Shown here in pieces: positions 36,115 to 45,810 of a stretch of DNA of 64,000 nucleotides (its first letter is position 1; every line of letters begins with the position of its first letter). Under the pieces are notes generated by a model that made no database searches, was not told the origin of the DNA, and worked only from the letters and a program-made list of their open reading frames with translations. A program made the translations under genes and the position numbers. The stretch is from Planococcus kocurii (lineage in GTDB: Bacteria > Bacillota > Bacilli > Bacillales_A > Planococcaceae): contig NZ_CP013661.2 in assembly GCF_001465835.2 (NCBI RefSeq), positions 1,418,501 to 1,482,500 on the forward strand, written 5' to 3'.

Positions 36115-37779
36115 TTAAAATAAACCAGTCGCTTTGCCATCATTTGTTACATCCATCTTCAAAGCAGCAGGTTTTTTTGGTAAACCTGGCATTGTCATAA
36201 TGTCGCCTGTTAGGCACACTAAAAATCCTGCGCCCAGTTTCGGCATAATTTCTCGTATAGTAATCGTAAAGCCTTCAGGACGACCTAATAATTTAGGTTG
36301 ATCTGATAATGAGTATTGCGTTTTTGCCATACAAATCGGCAATGAATCCCAGCCGAATTTTTTCAATTCAACTAACTGCTTTTGCGCAACATCAGACAAC
36401 TGAATGCCTGCGCCTCCGTAAACCTTTTGAACAATCGCACGAAGTTTGTCTTCAAATAGATCTTCTTCTTTATAAAGATAATGAAAGTCTGTTGGACGCT
36501 GCAATTCTTGTTTGACTAGCCTGGCTAAAGTAATTCCACCTTGCCCGCCCTTTTCCCATACTTCCGTCAGTGCAATGGCAACGCCTTCGATTTTTGCCCA
36601 GTCTAACACGACAGCTAACTCTGATTCGCCATCTCCAGCAAAGCGATTGAGTGCTACGACGGGTTCAATTCCGAATTGACGGATTGTGTCTACATGCTTC
36701 GCCAAATTGACCATACCGCGCTTGACGGCATCTGCATTTTCTTCTGACAACAGATCCTTTGTCACACCACCGTGCATTTTAAGCGCACGAACAGTTGCTA
36801 CAATTACAACCGCATCCGGATGAAATCCACCTTTTCTGGATTTAATGTGCATGAATTTCTCAGCACCTAAATCTGCACCAAACCCTGCTTCTGTCACTAC
36901 GATGTCCGCTATTCTTCTAGCTGTGTTCGTTGCAATGAGCGAGTTGCAGCCATGTGCAATATTGGCGAATGGTCCGCCATGTATAATAGCGGGCGTCCCT
37001 TCAATTGTCTGAACCAAGTTGGGTTTAAAGGCATCTTTCAACAATAAAGTTAACGCTCCTTCAACTTCAAGGTCTCTGACAGTTACCGGCTCTCTATCGT
37101 AAGTATACCCAATCACCATTTGTGCGAGTCGCTCTTTCAAATTCTCTAGCGAAGTCGCTAAACACAAAACCGCCATAATTTCTGAGGCTACAGTGATGTC
37201 AAAGCCATCTTGACGTGGCACGCCTTGTCCAGGTCCACCAAGACCAATCGTTACTTGGCGTAGCGCGCGGTCATTGATGTCCAATGCTCTCTTCCACGTA
37301 ATGCGACGCGGATCAATATTGAGGGTATTGCCTTGGTGTAAGTGATTATCAAGAAACGCAGCTAATGAATTATTGGCTGACGTGATGGCATGGATATCTC
37401 CCGTAAAATGCAAGTTTATATCTTCCATCGGTAGCACTTGTGCAAAGCCACCACCCGTTGCACCACCTTTTACACCCATGACCGGACCTAAAGATGGTTC
37501 ACGGAGAGCTACTGCCACTGATTCATCCAATTGTTTAAAAGCATCCGCCAAACCTACCGTTACAGTAGACTTCCCTTCTCCAGCAGGTGTCGGACTAATT
37601 GCCGTTACTAGTACGACTTTCCCTAATTTTTCAACAGGTGGCAACTGATCTACATTGATTTTCGCTTTAAAATTCCCGTATAATTCCAAGGCTTCTTTAG
37701 AAATGCCCGCTTGTTCGGCAATTTCCAAAATCGGCAGTATAGTCGCTTTGCTCGCAATCGATAAATCAGTAAACGCCAT
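36115..37779 (-). CDS. fhs: Formate-tetrahydrofolate ligase
   Basis: A 554-residue enzyme that makes 10-formyltetrahydrofolate from formate, ATP and tetrahydrofolate, feeding one-carbon units into purine and Met-tRNA formylation. The ATP loop [14 protein letters not shown] is near residues 65-78, [19 protein letters not shown] (trimmed here) near 95-115, and the C-terminal [12 protein letters not shown] region is also typical. The ATG at 37779 has only a weak GGGA before it, but it gives the usual N-terminus; the frame to 37800 begins at an unsupported TTG. It is monocistronic. Confidence 0.95.
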   Translation of the reverse strand: MAFTDLSIASKATILPILEIAEQAGISKEALELYGNFKAKINVDQLPPVEKLGKVVLVTAISPTPAGEGKSTVTVGLADAFKQLDESVAVALREPSLGPVMGVKGGATGGGFAQVLPMEDINLHFTGDIHAITSANNSLAAFLDNHLHQGNTLNIDPRRITWKRALDINDRALRQVTIGLGGPGQGVPRQDGFDITVASEIMAVLCLATSLENLKERLAQMVIGYTYDREPVTVRDLEVEGALTLLLKDAFKPNLVQTIEGTPAIIHGGPFANIAHGCNSLIATNTARRIADIVVTEAGFGADLGAEKFMHIKSRKGGFHPDAVVIVATVRALKMHGGVTKDLLSEENADAVKRGMVNLAKHVDTIRQFGIEPVVALNRFAGDGESELAVVLDWAKIEGVAIALTEVWEKGGQGGITLARLVKQELQRPTDFHYLYKEEDLFEDKLRAIVQKVYGGAGIQLSDVAQKQLVELKKFGWDSLPICMAKTQYSLSDQPKLLGRPEGFTITIREIMPKLGAGFLVCLTGDIMTMPGLPKKPAALKMDVTNDGKATGLF

Positions 37780-37843
37780 GAATAAAATCCCAACTTTCAA
37801 TTTTTTTATTTAGTATAACCTGTTTTTCAATAAAACAAAAAAT

Positions 37844-37874
37844 AACCGCTTTTCTATCTTTCAGAAAAGCGGTT
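37844..37874 (-). terminator. Terminator between the repeat protein and fhs
   Basis: A perfect 12-bp stem AACCGCTTTTCT/AGAAAAGCGGTT with a 7-base loop; on the minus strand a T-rich run follows. Confidence 0.75.
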
Positions 37875-37965
37875 GATATGTACCGGTAAACAGAGAAGAA
37901 TCCTTTAGTCTCTAAGATTTACAGACAGTTAAAATGTTGACTTTTTTTAAAAAGTAAATCTTGCA

Positions 37966-38928
37966 TCAAAATCGCAAATCTCCGATAATGGCCAGTTCCG
38001 GAAAGTCTTCCTCCATTATTGCCAATAAACTATTTTCCTCTAGCTGATCATATAGCTCTTCTTCATCAGCTTTTTGGATTGTTTCCAAGCCTTCTGTTAG
38101 ATCATGAAATTTCAGAATGTATTTTCTCTGATCGTCTTTAGTCAATACATAGACATCAAACGGCTTGTATTTTTTCACTTCACCCACATCTTGATGTTCC
38201 ACGATTGATGCCGCGTCTAATTTATCGAAATGACTATAAAGAAAAGCTTCAGAACGTTTTTCTTCGGCTGAGATAAAACTCATCTTTGCGTAATGCCGGT
38301 TGATAAAGCGTTCCGACAAGCGTTGGTGGAACGAAATGGTTTCCCATTCCACATCGTTGCTGTACTTTTCAATAAAACGTTCCGATAAGACTTGGTGACG
38401 TGTAACGAGTAGCCAATCTACTTGATTTGCATGTCGATGAATTAACGGCATCGGCAAGTACTGATAGCGGCTCAGTTCATGCCACGCTAATTTGTTCTGA
38501 TGCCTCTCCATAAACGCCGGCGACAAGCCCTTGGAATTCGCCAATTGTTGCTTCATGGAGACAAACTTCCAGTAGTCTCCAGCATCAAACGGTTTCCCTT
38601 CTTTTTCAACTAGCTTTTGCTGTTTTTTGCTGAGTTGTTCTACATTAATCGGCTGCCATTTCTTTTTAGTCCCATAATTTTCGATAAAACGTTCCGACAG
38701 TTTTTGCGCTTTAATAATATCTTCCCAAAACAAGCGACTTCTATACTTCTGTATGAAACTCTCGGATAATTCTTGATAGCGTGAAATCAGCTGCCAGTTA
38801 ACTTGATCTAAATTTTCTTTAATAAAGTTCTCTGACAAGGATTCTTCTTGGCAAATTTGACTCCATGGAATCGAGCGTTTATCTTTCAAGTTTTTTGCTT
38901 CCATTAGTTCTACTAAAGAATTAAACAT
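37966..38928 (-). CDS. Protein of 23-residue 'W...LSE.FI' repeats
   Basis: A 320-residue cytoplasmic protein dominated by a repeat with the pattern W-x-x-I-S-x-x-Q-x-L-S-E-x-F-I-x-x-Y/H followed by eight or nine residues. The leading aromatic falls at residues 22, 45, 68, 91, 120, 149, 172, 195 and 218 (F): steps of 23, with two 29-residue units (91-120 and 120-149). Each unit looks like a helix pair, so a solenoid is likely. The last 100 residues are acidic and not repeated. I recall similar LSE-type repeats in giant-virus and bacterial proteins of unknown function. The start at 38928 has GAGAGAG 8 bases upstream. Confidence 0.75.
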   Translation of the reverse strand: MFNSLVELMEAKNLKDKRSIPWSQICQEESLSENFIKENLDQVNWQLISRYQELSESFIQKYRSRLFWEDIIKAQKLSERFIENYGTKKKWQPINVEQLSKKQQKLVEKEGKPFDAGDYWKFVSMKQQLANSKGLSPAFMERHQNKLAWHELSRYQYLPMPLIHRHANQVDWLLVTRHQVLSERFIEKYSNDVEWETISFHQRLSERFINRHYAKMSFISAEEKRSEAFLYSHFDKLDAASIVEHQDVGEVKKYKPFDVYVLTKDDQRKYILKFHDLTEGLETIQKADEEELYDQLEENSLLAIMEEDFPELAIIGDLRF

Positions 38929-39002
38929 AGTAACCACTCTCTCTTTACAGTTTGTTACTGTCCATACTAACATGCCTTTCCGCGAAAAACTCACAATAGA
39001 CA

Positions 39003-39047
39003 TAGCAAAACCCTTGCCTCTAGAAATAGAGGCAAGAGTTTTGCTAT
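39003..39047 (-). terminator. Terminator after the acyl-CoA ligase-thioesterase pair
   Basis: TAGCAAAA and TTGCCTCT pair with AGAGGCAA and TTTTGCTA in a long interrupted stem. Confidence 0.7.
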
Positions 39048-39060
39048 ACGTCCTTATTCA

Positions 39061-39456
39061 CTACTTTTTCATTTTAGCAATTGCTACAGTACATCTCGAA
39101 ATACAAATCAATTTTTCATCTTCATCAACGATTTTAATATCCCAAACCATAGTTGTGCGTCCTTTATGGAGTGGCGTACCGATGGCGGTTACTATTCCGT
39201 CCTGCTTACCGCGCAGATGGTTGGCATTGATTTCTAACCCTACAGCGATTTCCGTTTCCTGATCGATTAAATTCCACGTTCCCATACTCGCAACCGTTTC
39301 AGCCAATACTACGGATGCACCTCCATGCAATAGCCCAAAAGGTTGATGAGTCGCTGCATGGACAGGCATCGTCGCTATGACTTTTTCTGGAGTAACCTCG
39401 GTTACTTCAATTCCTAATGCACCTAAAATAGTTTCTTTCATTGATTTCATTTGCAC
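39061..39456 (-). CDS. Hotdog-fold thioesterase, MenI/YuxO-like
   Basis: A 131-residue single-domain hotdog thioesterase. The motif LLHGGASVVLAETVASMG near residues 42-59 holds the catalytic Glu (E53) with the HGG loop, as in the PaaI/MenI group; relatives hydrolyse acyl-CoA or 1,4-dihydroxynaphthoyl-CoA. It starts at GTG with AAGGAG 9 bases upstream and lies 44 bases behind the acyl-CoA ligase gene on the same strand. That context suggests a fatty or aryl acyl-CoA substrate rather than the menaquinone intermediate, but the sequence alone cannot decide. Confidence 0.85.
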   Translation of the reverse strand: MQMKSMKETILGALGIEVTEVTPEKVIATMPVHAATHQPFGLLHGGASVVLAETVASMGTWNLIDQETEIAVGLEINANHLRGKQDGIVTAIGTPLHKGRTTMVWDIKIVDEDEKLICISRCTVAIAKMKK

Positions 39457-39500
39457 GTTAACATTCTCCTTGTCTGTATATCCCCTAGTTATTGTTATCC

Positions 39501-41057
39501 CTATTTATCGTCTTTGGCATAAAGTTCACGCAACAGAAATTTCTGTATTTTACCGCTGGCATTTCGTGGCAGTTCATCGACAAACTGGTAAGATCTGGGC
39601 CGCTTAAAGCGTGCAAGGTTGTTGTTATCGAGGCAATACTCTTCCAATTTCTCTTCAGTGAGTGATGTGTCTTTTGCAACAATAAATGCCATCACTGCTT
39701 CGCCCCATTTTTCATCGGGAATCCCTAAAACCGCAACATCTTGAACCATGTCGTGTTCATGAAGAGCATCTTCCACTTCACGCGGATAAATATTTTCTCC
39801 ACCGCTAATAATCATGTCGTCAACTCGATCGGACACAAACAAATAGCCATCTTCATCCATATACCCTAAATCACTCGTATGGTACCACCCTTTATATAGC
39901 ACACGGGCCGTTGCCTGCGGACGATGGAAATAACCACCCATCATGCTCGGTCCACGAACAATAATCTCTCCCACCTCAAATGCTGCTAATTTGTCATCGG
40001 GTTCAGAAGAACCTTGTTCTTGTGTCCGAACGATTCGAATTTCGTGGTTAAAAGCCGGTTTTCCAGCTGAGCCTGCTTTTGTCAACTGTTCATCTTCAGC
40101 AAGAAAGGTAATCGCTGGTCCCATTTCCGTTTGACCATAAGCTTGGATCAATGCAATTCCCAGTACTTCTTTAACTCGCTTTACGAGTACAGGCGCCATC
40201 GGAGCTGCTCCATACAGCCCGCGCTGCAAAGTTTTCACTTTAGATGCGGCTCCTTCTAATTCGGTCATCATGCTCCACATTGTCGGCACAGCAAACATAA
40301 CCGTAACTCTTTCGTTTTCAATGGTCTCGATTGCCGTCTGCGGATTAAATTGATGCATGATAATACTTGAAGCGCCGGCCTGAACGCGTGGAATAACGCA
40401 GCAATGTAATTCTGCACAATGAAACATGGGTGCGACGACTAACCCCACATCATTCTTCGTATACTTTAACATTGCAATGCACGTCATACTTTGTTCCGCC
40501 ATGTTGCGGTGGTAGTGAATTACTCCTTTTGGTCGTCCTGTTGTGCCACTTGTATACATAATCGCGTAAATATCCATTTCATCTACTTCTACAAGCGGAT
40601 CTGTTGCAGACGCCGCATTGACTTGTTCCCGATAACTTATTGCGTAAGTAGGAACCGTATCGTCTATAAACCAAAATTGAATACTCGGAAACTGGGAAGC
40701 TATTTTCTCAACTGTATCTTTTAAAGCTTCTTCAAAAAGAACAATTTCTGGTGTCGCGTCATTTAGAATATAGGCTAACTCTTCGGGCTTCAAACGAAAA
40801 TTAATGGGGTTGAAAACGGCTCCTATTTTTGCACAAGCAAATAAAGCAGTAGGCAATTCACTATTATTGAAAAGAAAACTTGAAACACGATCCCCTTTAC
40901 AGACACCTGCAGCAATTAGCGCATTTGCTAAACGATGAACTTCATCACTCCACTGTGAATAGGTCCATCTTTTCTCTCTTCTCATATCTACCAGCGCTTC
41001 TTTATTTGGATACATGCTTACTGTCTGATCGAATACTCTGCCAAGTGTTGCATACAT
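39501..41057 (-). CDS. Long-chain fatty acid CoA ligase family (AMP-binding)
   Basis: A 518-residue adenylate-forming enzyme that activates a fatty or other carboxylic acid to its CoA thioester. The P-loop-like A3 motif YTSGTTGRPKG is near residue 167, GAAPM and YGQTEMGP in the middle, the hinge region GWYHTSDLGYMDEDGYLFVSDR is recognisable in parts near 395, and the A10 lysine lies in PRNASGKIQK near the end. AAGGAGGAG precedes the ATG. It is co-transcribed with the thioesterase gene. The chain length preference is not known. Confidence 0.9.
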   Translation of the reverse strand: MYATLGRVFDQTVSMYPNKEALVDMRREKRWTYSQWSDEVHRLANALIAAGVCKGDRVSSFLFNNSELPTALFACAKIGAVFNPINFRLKPEELAYILNDATPEIVLFEEALKDTVEKIASQFPSIQFWFIDDTVPTYAISYREQVNAASATDPLVEVDEMDIYAIMYTSGTTGRPKGVIHYHRNMAEQSMTCIAMLKYTKNDVGLVVAPMFHCAELHCCVIPRVQAGASSIIMHQFNPQTAIETIENERVTVMFAVPTMWSMMTELEGAASKVKTLQRGLYGAAPMAPVLVKRVKEVLGIALIQAYGQTEMGPAITFLAEDEQLTKAGSAGKPAFNHEIRIVRTQEQGSSEPDDKLAAFEVGEIIVRGPSMMGGYFHRPQATARVLYKGWYHTSDLGYMDEDGYLFVSDRVDDMIISGGENIYPREVEDALHEHDMVQDVAVLGIPDEKWGEAVMAFIVAKDTSLTEEKLEEYCLDNNNLARFKRPRSYQFVDELPRNASGKIQKFLLRELYAKDDK

Positions 41058-41374
41058 TTTGTGCTCCTCCTTTTGATGAAACCATTTGTTCTATCAAATT
41101 AACTATATGATGTCAGAAAAAAACCAATATTGCAACAACTCTAAATCTATCTTAAATCAAGGCATTAACTGGACGATGTTTATATCACCTGTCGCTATTG
41201 CAAACGATTAATTTAATATGTTTTTTTGCAATAAACAATCATTTAACAAGAGCTATTAACTTTTATTAAAACTGACCGATATTATTTTGTGTAGGACCTC
41301 CGTCTGCCTGTAATTCTTCAACTAAACATTCCTTATTTAAAGATTTAAAGTCAAATTATCATTACTTTTATTTT
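41058..41374. other. AT-rich divergent spacer, left part
   Basis: No gene seen. TTGCAAACGATTAAT at 41198-41212 partly resembles a CcpA cre site (the CG core with flanking A/T), which would suit catabolite control of the acyl-CoA ligase, but its right half is poor. The right part of this spacer holds the WalR-like box and the promoter of the LysM gene, listed separately. Confidence 0.3.
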
Positions 41375-41391
41375 TGTAACACAAATGTAAT
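41375..41391 (+). promoter_or_regulatory. WalR (YycF) box
   Basis: TGTAAC-ACAAA-TGTAAT is a perfect match to the WalR tandem consensus TGTWAH-N5-TGTWAH. It lies just upstream of the promoter of a LysM-NlpC/P60 cell wall hydrolase, the kind of gene WalR controls. Confidence 0.7.
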
Positions 41392-41402
41392 ATTGATTCT
41401 TA

Positions 41403-41431
41403 TTGCCTATATTGAATTAATTATATAGAAT
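41403..41431 (+). promoter_or_regulatory. Sigma-A type promoter of the LysM hydrolase
   Basis: TTGCCT at 41403-41408, a 17-base spacer and TAGAAT at 41426-41431. The -35 is weak, as expected for an activator-dependent promoter with a WalR box just upstream. Confidence 0.5.
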
Positions 41432-41489
41432 TAAGAAAATTACAAAAACAATAGACTAAATAAATAAGATTAGAAAAAGGGGCTTGAGA

Positions 41490-42503
41490 ATGAGAAGAGT
41501 TATTTTTACTTTAGTTGCTGCTACTGCATTATCGATGGCGATTGGGGCTTCCAACACAGAAGCAAGCACATATACCGTTAAACCAGGAGACACATTATGG
41601 AAGATCGCTTCTAGTAATAAGGTTTCAGTTGATCAGCTGTTATCGTGGAATAAGCTACCATCTACTTCGATTCATCCAAATCAGACCATCAAAGTCGCAG
41701 CTACTTCGGCTACCGCTCCACCAAAAAATACCGGAACTAAAGCACCAGTAATCTCTACTAGTATATATACAGTCAAAGCCGGGGACACTTTGTCACAGAT
41801 AGCTCGAATTCACAGTACCAACGTGAGCTCTATTCAAAAATTGAATCAGCTACCTGATAGCAATATACGTCCCGGCCAAAAGCTAACAGTCAGCGGCAAG
41901 GCACAAGCTAATACACCAACAGTTACTAAACCCAATACATACCGCGTAACGAGTGGAGACACATTAACAACTATTGCAAAGCGGCACGGTGTTTCCGTTT
42001 CGCAATTAATGAGTTCTAACAGCTTAAAAACAAGTTCGATTCGTCTGGGCCAAGTTTTGATAATTGATGGCAGTTCAGCCACTGGTCAACTGGTCACTGT
42101 TTCGAAACCAACTACTACTGCACCTAGTTCTGGAGCCATTTCTACAGTTATTGCTATAGCCAACTCTTCATTAGGTACCCCTTATAAATGGGGAGGAGCT
42201 GCACCAGGTGGATTTGATTGTAGCGGCTTTATTTATTACGCATACAATCAGGCAGGATTCAACGTTCCGAGAACTAGTACAACAGGCTTTGACGCAATTT
42301 CTTCTCCTGTGAGTTCTCCACAAATTGGCGATTTAGTCTTCTTTAAAAATACGTATCGGGCCGGAATTTCACATATGGGTATTTTTATTGGGAACAATAG
42401 CTTTATTCACGCAGGTGGCGATCGTGTTCAAGTGACAAGTCTCAATGACAGCTACTGGGGTTCACACTTCGATAGCTTCCAACGCCTAAATGTTACGAAA
42501 TAA
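41490..42503 (+). CDS. LysM-NlpC/P60 peptidoglycan endopeptidase
   Basis: A 337-residue secreted cell wall hydrolase of the LytE/CwlS type. A signal peptide (about residues 1-26) precedes three LysM repeats at roughly 27-70, 92-135 and 149-193, joined by Thr/Pro/Ser-rich linkers. The NlpC/P60 domain (about 218-337) has the catalytic Cys244 in DCSG and His295 in SHMGIF; His307 is the likely third residue. It should cut D-Glu to meso-diaminopimelate bonds in stem peptides. The ATG at 41490 has AGGGG 7 bases upstream. A WalR box upstream suggests control by WalKR. Confidence 0.93.
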   Translation: MRRVIFTLVAATALSMAIGASNTEASTYTVKPGDTLWKIASSNKVSVDQLLSWNKLPSTSIHPNQTIKVAATSATAPPKNTGTKAPVISTSIYTVKAGDTLSQIARIHSTNVSSIQKLNQLPDSNIRPGQKLTVSGKAQANTPTVTKPNTYRVTSGDTLTTIAKRHGVSVSQLMSSNSLKTSSIRLGQVLIIDGSSATGQLVTVSKPTTTAPSSGAISTVIAIANSSLGTPYKWGGAAPGGFDCSGFIYYAYNQAGFNVPRTSTTGFDAISSPVSSPQIGDLVFFKNTYRAGISHMGIFIGNNSFIHAGGDRVQVTSLNDSYWGSHFDSFQRLNVTK

Positions 42504-42510
42504 AAATAGA

Positions 42511-42542
42511 AACAGTACCGGTCCAACCGGTACTGTTTTTTT
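42511..42542 (+). terminator. Terminator of the LysM hydrolase
   Basis: AACAGTACCGG (42511-42521) with CCGGTACTGTT (42527-42537), followed by T residues. Confidence 0.85.
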
Positions 42543-42581
42543 GCACACATTCAACGGCTCATTAGAATAGAAACTCCTTAA

Positions 42582-42596
42582 TTATAGTTATTATCA
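42582..42596 (+). promoter_or_regulatory. PerR box upstream of katA
   Basis: TTATAGTTATTATCA matches the PerR operator TTATAATNATTATAA at all but two positions. It sits directly before the katA -35 region, where a peroxide-sensing repressor would act. Confidence 0.65.
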
Positions 42597-42603
42597 TTTA
42601 GTA

Positions 42604-42631
42604 TTGATTTTAATTTAAAGGGTGATATGAT
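42604..42631 (+). promoter_or_regulatory. Sigma-A type promoter of katA
   Basis: TTGATT at 42604-42609, a 16-base spacer and TATGAT at 42626-42631, about 45 bases before the ATG. Confidence 0.55.
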
Positions 42632-42678
42632 TAGAAGTATAGTGTTTATATTAAAATAGAAAATGAGGTGTTCGATTT

Positions 42679-44145
42679 ATGACTACGAACAAAACAGGTT
42701 TAACAACTAGCTGGGGGGCTCCAGTAGGAGACAACCAAAATTCTCAAACCGCCGGACAACGCGGTCCCATTCTTTTGCAGGACGTTCATCTTCTTGAAAA
42801 GCTTGCACATTTCAACAGAGAACGTATTCCTGAGCGTGTAGTTCATGCAAAAGGAACAGGCGCACACGGTTATTTCGAAGTAACTCAAGACGTTTCAACA
42901 TATACGAAAGCGGCTTTTTTATCGGAAGTTGGTAAGAAAACAGAGATGTTTGCACGCTTTTCAACTGTTGCTGGTGAACTAGGCTCAGCGGATACAGTTC
43001 GCGACCCACGCGGCTTTTCTTTAAAGTTCTACACAGAAGAAGGAAACTATGATTTAGTCGGTAATAATACGCCAATCTTCTTTATCCAAGACGCGATTAA
43101 ATTTCCAGACTTTATCCACACACAAAAGCGCGATCCACGTACTCACTTGAAAAACCCTAACGCAGTGTGGGACTTTTGGTCATTGTCACCAGAATCATTG
43201 CACCAAGTAACTTATTTGATGGGTGACCGCGGAATTCCCGCTACACTTCGTCATATGCACGGTTTTGGAAGCCATACATTCAAATGGACCAACGCTGAAG
43301 GTGAGTCGGTTTGGGTCAAATACCATATGTTAACTGAACAAGGCATTCAAAACATCACACAAGAAGTTGCTGACAAAATCGCTGGCGAAAATCCTGATTT
43401 CCATACAGAAGACCTTTTCAATTCAATTGAAGAAGGCGACTTCCCTGCTTGGAAAATGTATGTACAAGTTATGCCTTTAGAAGATGCCAACACATACCGC
43501 TTTGATCCATTCGATGTGACTAAAACATGGTCTCATAAAGACTATCCACTAATGGAAGTTGGCCGCATGGTACTTAACCGCAACCCCGAAAATTATTTTG
43601 CTGAAGTTGAGCAAGCTACTTTCTCTCCAGGCACTTTGGTTCCGGGTATCGACGTATCTCCAGACAAAATGCTTCAAGGCCGTTTGTTCGCATACCACGA
43701 TGCACATCGCTACCGTGTAGGCGCTAATCACCAAATGCTGCCAATTAATGCAGCGAAAAACCAAGTGAATAATTACCAACGCGACGGCCAAATGAACTTT
43801 GGCAACAACGGTGGTGGTTCTGTCTACTATGAGCCGAATAGTTATGGGGGTCCTACTGAAACTGCAGCTGCTAAACCAGCTCCACTTGAAGTATCTGGGG
43901 TAACTGATTCGGTGCCTTATTACAAAGAGGATTATTACACACAGCCAGGCGATCTTTACCGCTTGCAAAGTGCTGAAGAACAACAACGTCTTGTTGCAAC
44001 TTTCGTCGGCGGCTTAAATGCTGTTGACAAAGAAGACATTAAACTTCGTCAAATCAGCCATTTGTATAAAGCAGATGCTGAATTTGGGACACGCGTTGCT
44101 GAAGGTCTTGGTCTTGCGGTTCCAAATCTTACAGAAATAAAATAA
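42679..44145 (+). CDS. katA: Catalase (monofunctional haem type)
   Basis: A 488-residue clade 3 small-subunit catalase that breaks down hydrogen peroxide. The distal His lies in [16 protein letters not shown] near residues 54-70, the Asn in VGNNTPIFF, and the proximal haem Tyr in [15 protein letters not shown] near 335-350. The length is typical. GAGGTG precedes the ATG, and a PerR box and promoter lie upstream, so peroxide induction is expected. It is monocistronic with a terminator at 44179-44212. Confidence 0.96.
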   Translation: MTTNKTGLTTSWGAPVGDNQNSQTAGQRGPILLQDVHLLEKLAHFNRERIPERVVHAKGTGAHGYFEVTQDVSTYTKAAFLSEVGKKTEMFARFSTVAGELGSADTVRDPRGFSLKFYTEEGNYDLVGNNTPIFFIQDAIKFPDFIHTQKRDPRTHLKNPNAVWDFWSLSPESLHQVTYLMGDRGIPATLRHMHGFGSHTFKWTNAEGESVWVKYHMLTEQGIQNITQEVADKIAGENPDFHTEDLFNSIEEGDFPAWKMYVQVMPLEDANTYRFDPFDVTKTWSHKDYPLMEVGRMVLNRNPENYFAEVEQATFSPGTLVPGIDVSPDKMLQGRLFAYHDAHRYRVGANHQMLPINAAKNQVNNYQRDGQMNFGNNGGGSVYYEPNSYGGPTETAAAKPAPLEVSGVTDSVPYYKEDYYTQPGDLYRLQSAEEQQRLVATFVGGLNAVDKEDIKLRQISHLYKADAEFGTRVAEGLGLAVPNLTEIK

Positions 44146-44178
44146 GTACTTGATAATATCGTTTCTATTTTCTCAATT

Positions 44179-44212
44179 AGCCGTTTATCCAAAATGTGGA
44201 TAAACGGCTTTT
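44179..44212 (+). terminator. Terminator of katA
   Basis: AGCCGTTTATCC (44179-44190) with GGATAAACGGCT (44198-44209), followed by T residues. Confidence 0.85.
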
Positions 44213-44229
44213 TATTGTTTTTAAACCTA

Positions 44230-44255
44230 AAAAAAGACCATTGCTGGCCTTTTTT
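44230..44255 (-). terminator. Terminator of cgoX
   Basis: On the minus strand AAAAAAGGCCA pairs with TGGTCTTTTTT around GCAA, ending at the stop codon of cgoX. Confidence 0.6.
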
Positions 44256-45659
44256 CTACTCTTCAATTTGATCGGCTAGATTATTAGCGATAATTTCTGC
44301 CAAATCAGAGCCATTTTGAATACATGCTCCGATTCCGACACCAAAATAAGAGGAACCTGCTAATTTAATACCCGGCACCAATTCTTCCATTTTCAATTCT
44401 AACGCACTAAGAGCTGTTTTATGGCCCATGTGATAATTTGGCATTAAGTTTTTCCAACCAGTCACTTCGACAGCCAAAGGTACATCTTCAATTCCTAAGC
44501 TTTTGCGGACATCTTCCATCGCTACCGCTGTCAATTCTTCTTTTGTTAAACTCTTTAACCTACCGTAAGATGGGTGTGAACTCTTGTAAAATAGGCGCAC
44601 GAGTAATTTATGGTTTGTGGACGTATGACGCCACTTCCGACTCGTCCACGTACAAGCATTGCACTGCAAATCACTTTCCTGCGACACAATGAATCCCGTC
44701 CCATCTTCAGGCAGTCGATCATCTGGAATATCAAATCCAAGATAGACACTAATCAAGGACGAATTCAGAAACTCATCAAATTCCGTGTCCAGCTCCGCTA
44801 TTTCTAAAAGTTGCTGCGCTACTTGATGAGGCGTTGCTAAAATTACATAATCTGCTTCTATTGTCTCGCCGTCTTCAAGCTCTATTCGGTAGTGTGCTGC
44901 TTCTTTTTTGACGGCTTTGGTTCCAACTCCCTTAATTATACGGGCATGGTGTAACTTATTTTCCAATTCGTCGATTAACACCTGCATACCGCCATCAAAT
45001 GAGATAAATTTTTTATTGGCCGCACCTTGGAAAAATTCTTTATTGGCTTCGAATCCTTTTATGATACTGCCATACTTATTTTTGTAATCAACCAAATAAG
45101 GTAATGTCGATGCCAAGGTCAATTCATGAAGGTTTCCAGAATAGACTCCCGATAACACAGGCGCAATCTGATTTTCAACCAATTCTTTCCCTAAGAAAGC
45201 TTCGAGAAAATCCCCAATTGAGCTATCCCGCGTAAAGCTTTCGTTCATACTATCTAAATCTTCTAACGCTCTCTTTTTGCCGTCGTCAGAAACAAGCGTT
45301 GAACTAAACAAAGCCTCTTTACTCATCGGAATACCAAAAACAGTATCTTTCGGAATAGCATGCAGGACATTATTGGCATATAAATATGAAATTCCTGTGC
45401 CGTTGTAAACCATCCGTTTTTCCAAGCCTAACTCTTCTATTAGTGGCAGAACACTGGCATGACGTGCAACGATAGAATCTGCCCCGACTTCCATTACAAA
45501 TTCCGAGTCTTTAACCGTTTTGATCTTCCCGCCTAATTGTTCCTTTTCTTCAATCAGTACTAACTCCATATCGAGATGTTCTTTCAGGTTTAGTTTTTGT
45601 AAATAATACATTGCGGAAAGACCCGTAATTCCCCCGCCGACTACAACAATTTTTTTCAA
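44256..45659 (-). CDS. cgoX: Coproporphyrinogen III oxidase (HemY/CgoX)
   Basis: A 467-residue FAD enzyme of the coproporphyrin-dependent haem pathway of Gram-positive bacteria, oxidising coproporphyrinogen III to coproporphyrin III. The FAD loop VVGGGITGLSA is at residues 5-15, ELVLIEEKEQLGGKI follows, and the C-terminal GSSYFGVGIGACIQNG closes the FAD site. It starts at TTG with AAGGAG 9 bases upstream. In Bacillus it lies in hemEHY; here it stands alone, next to catalase, a haem enzyme. Confidence 0.92.
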   Translation of the reverse strand: MKKIVVVGGGITGLSAMYYLQKLNLKEHLDMELVLIEEKEQLGGKIKTVKDSEFVMEVGADSIVARHASVLPLIEELGLEKRMVYNGTGISYLYANNVLHAIPKDTVFGIPMSKEALFSSTLVSDDGKKRALEDLDSMNESFTRDSSIGDFLEAFLGKELVENQIAPVLSGVYSGNLHELTLASTLPYLVDYKNKYGSIIKGFEANKEFFQGAANKKFISFDGGMQVLIDELENKLHHARIIKGVGTKAVKKEAAHYRIELEDGETIEADYVILATPHQVAQQLLEIAELDTEFDEFLNSSLISVYLGFDIPDDRLPEDGTGFIVSQESDLQCNACTWTSRKWRHTSTNHKLLVRLFYKSSHPSYGRLKSLTKEELTAVAMEDVRKSLGIEDVPLAVEVTGWKNLMPNYHMGHKTALSALELKMEELVPGIKLAGSSYFGVGIGACIQNGSDLAEIIANNLADQIEE

Positions 45660-45810
45660 CTCAATCCACTCCTTGCCTATACTTATATTCTACCAACACT
45701 TTCAGTTGTCAGCCTAATTGTTCATGTCTTTTTTGATACACTTTTAATCTCTCTGCGTGTTAGGATAAAGAATAGATAACCGCATTTTTTGCGAAAGGGA
45801 GAGACGTTTA

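Noticed and set aside
41198-41212. CcpA cre site upstream of the acyl-CoA ligase
   Set aside because: Only the left half and the CG core fit; the right half does not, so it is mentioned only as a weak resemblance.
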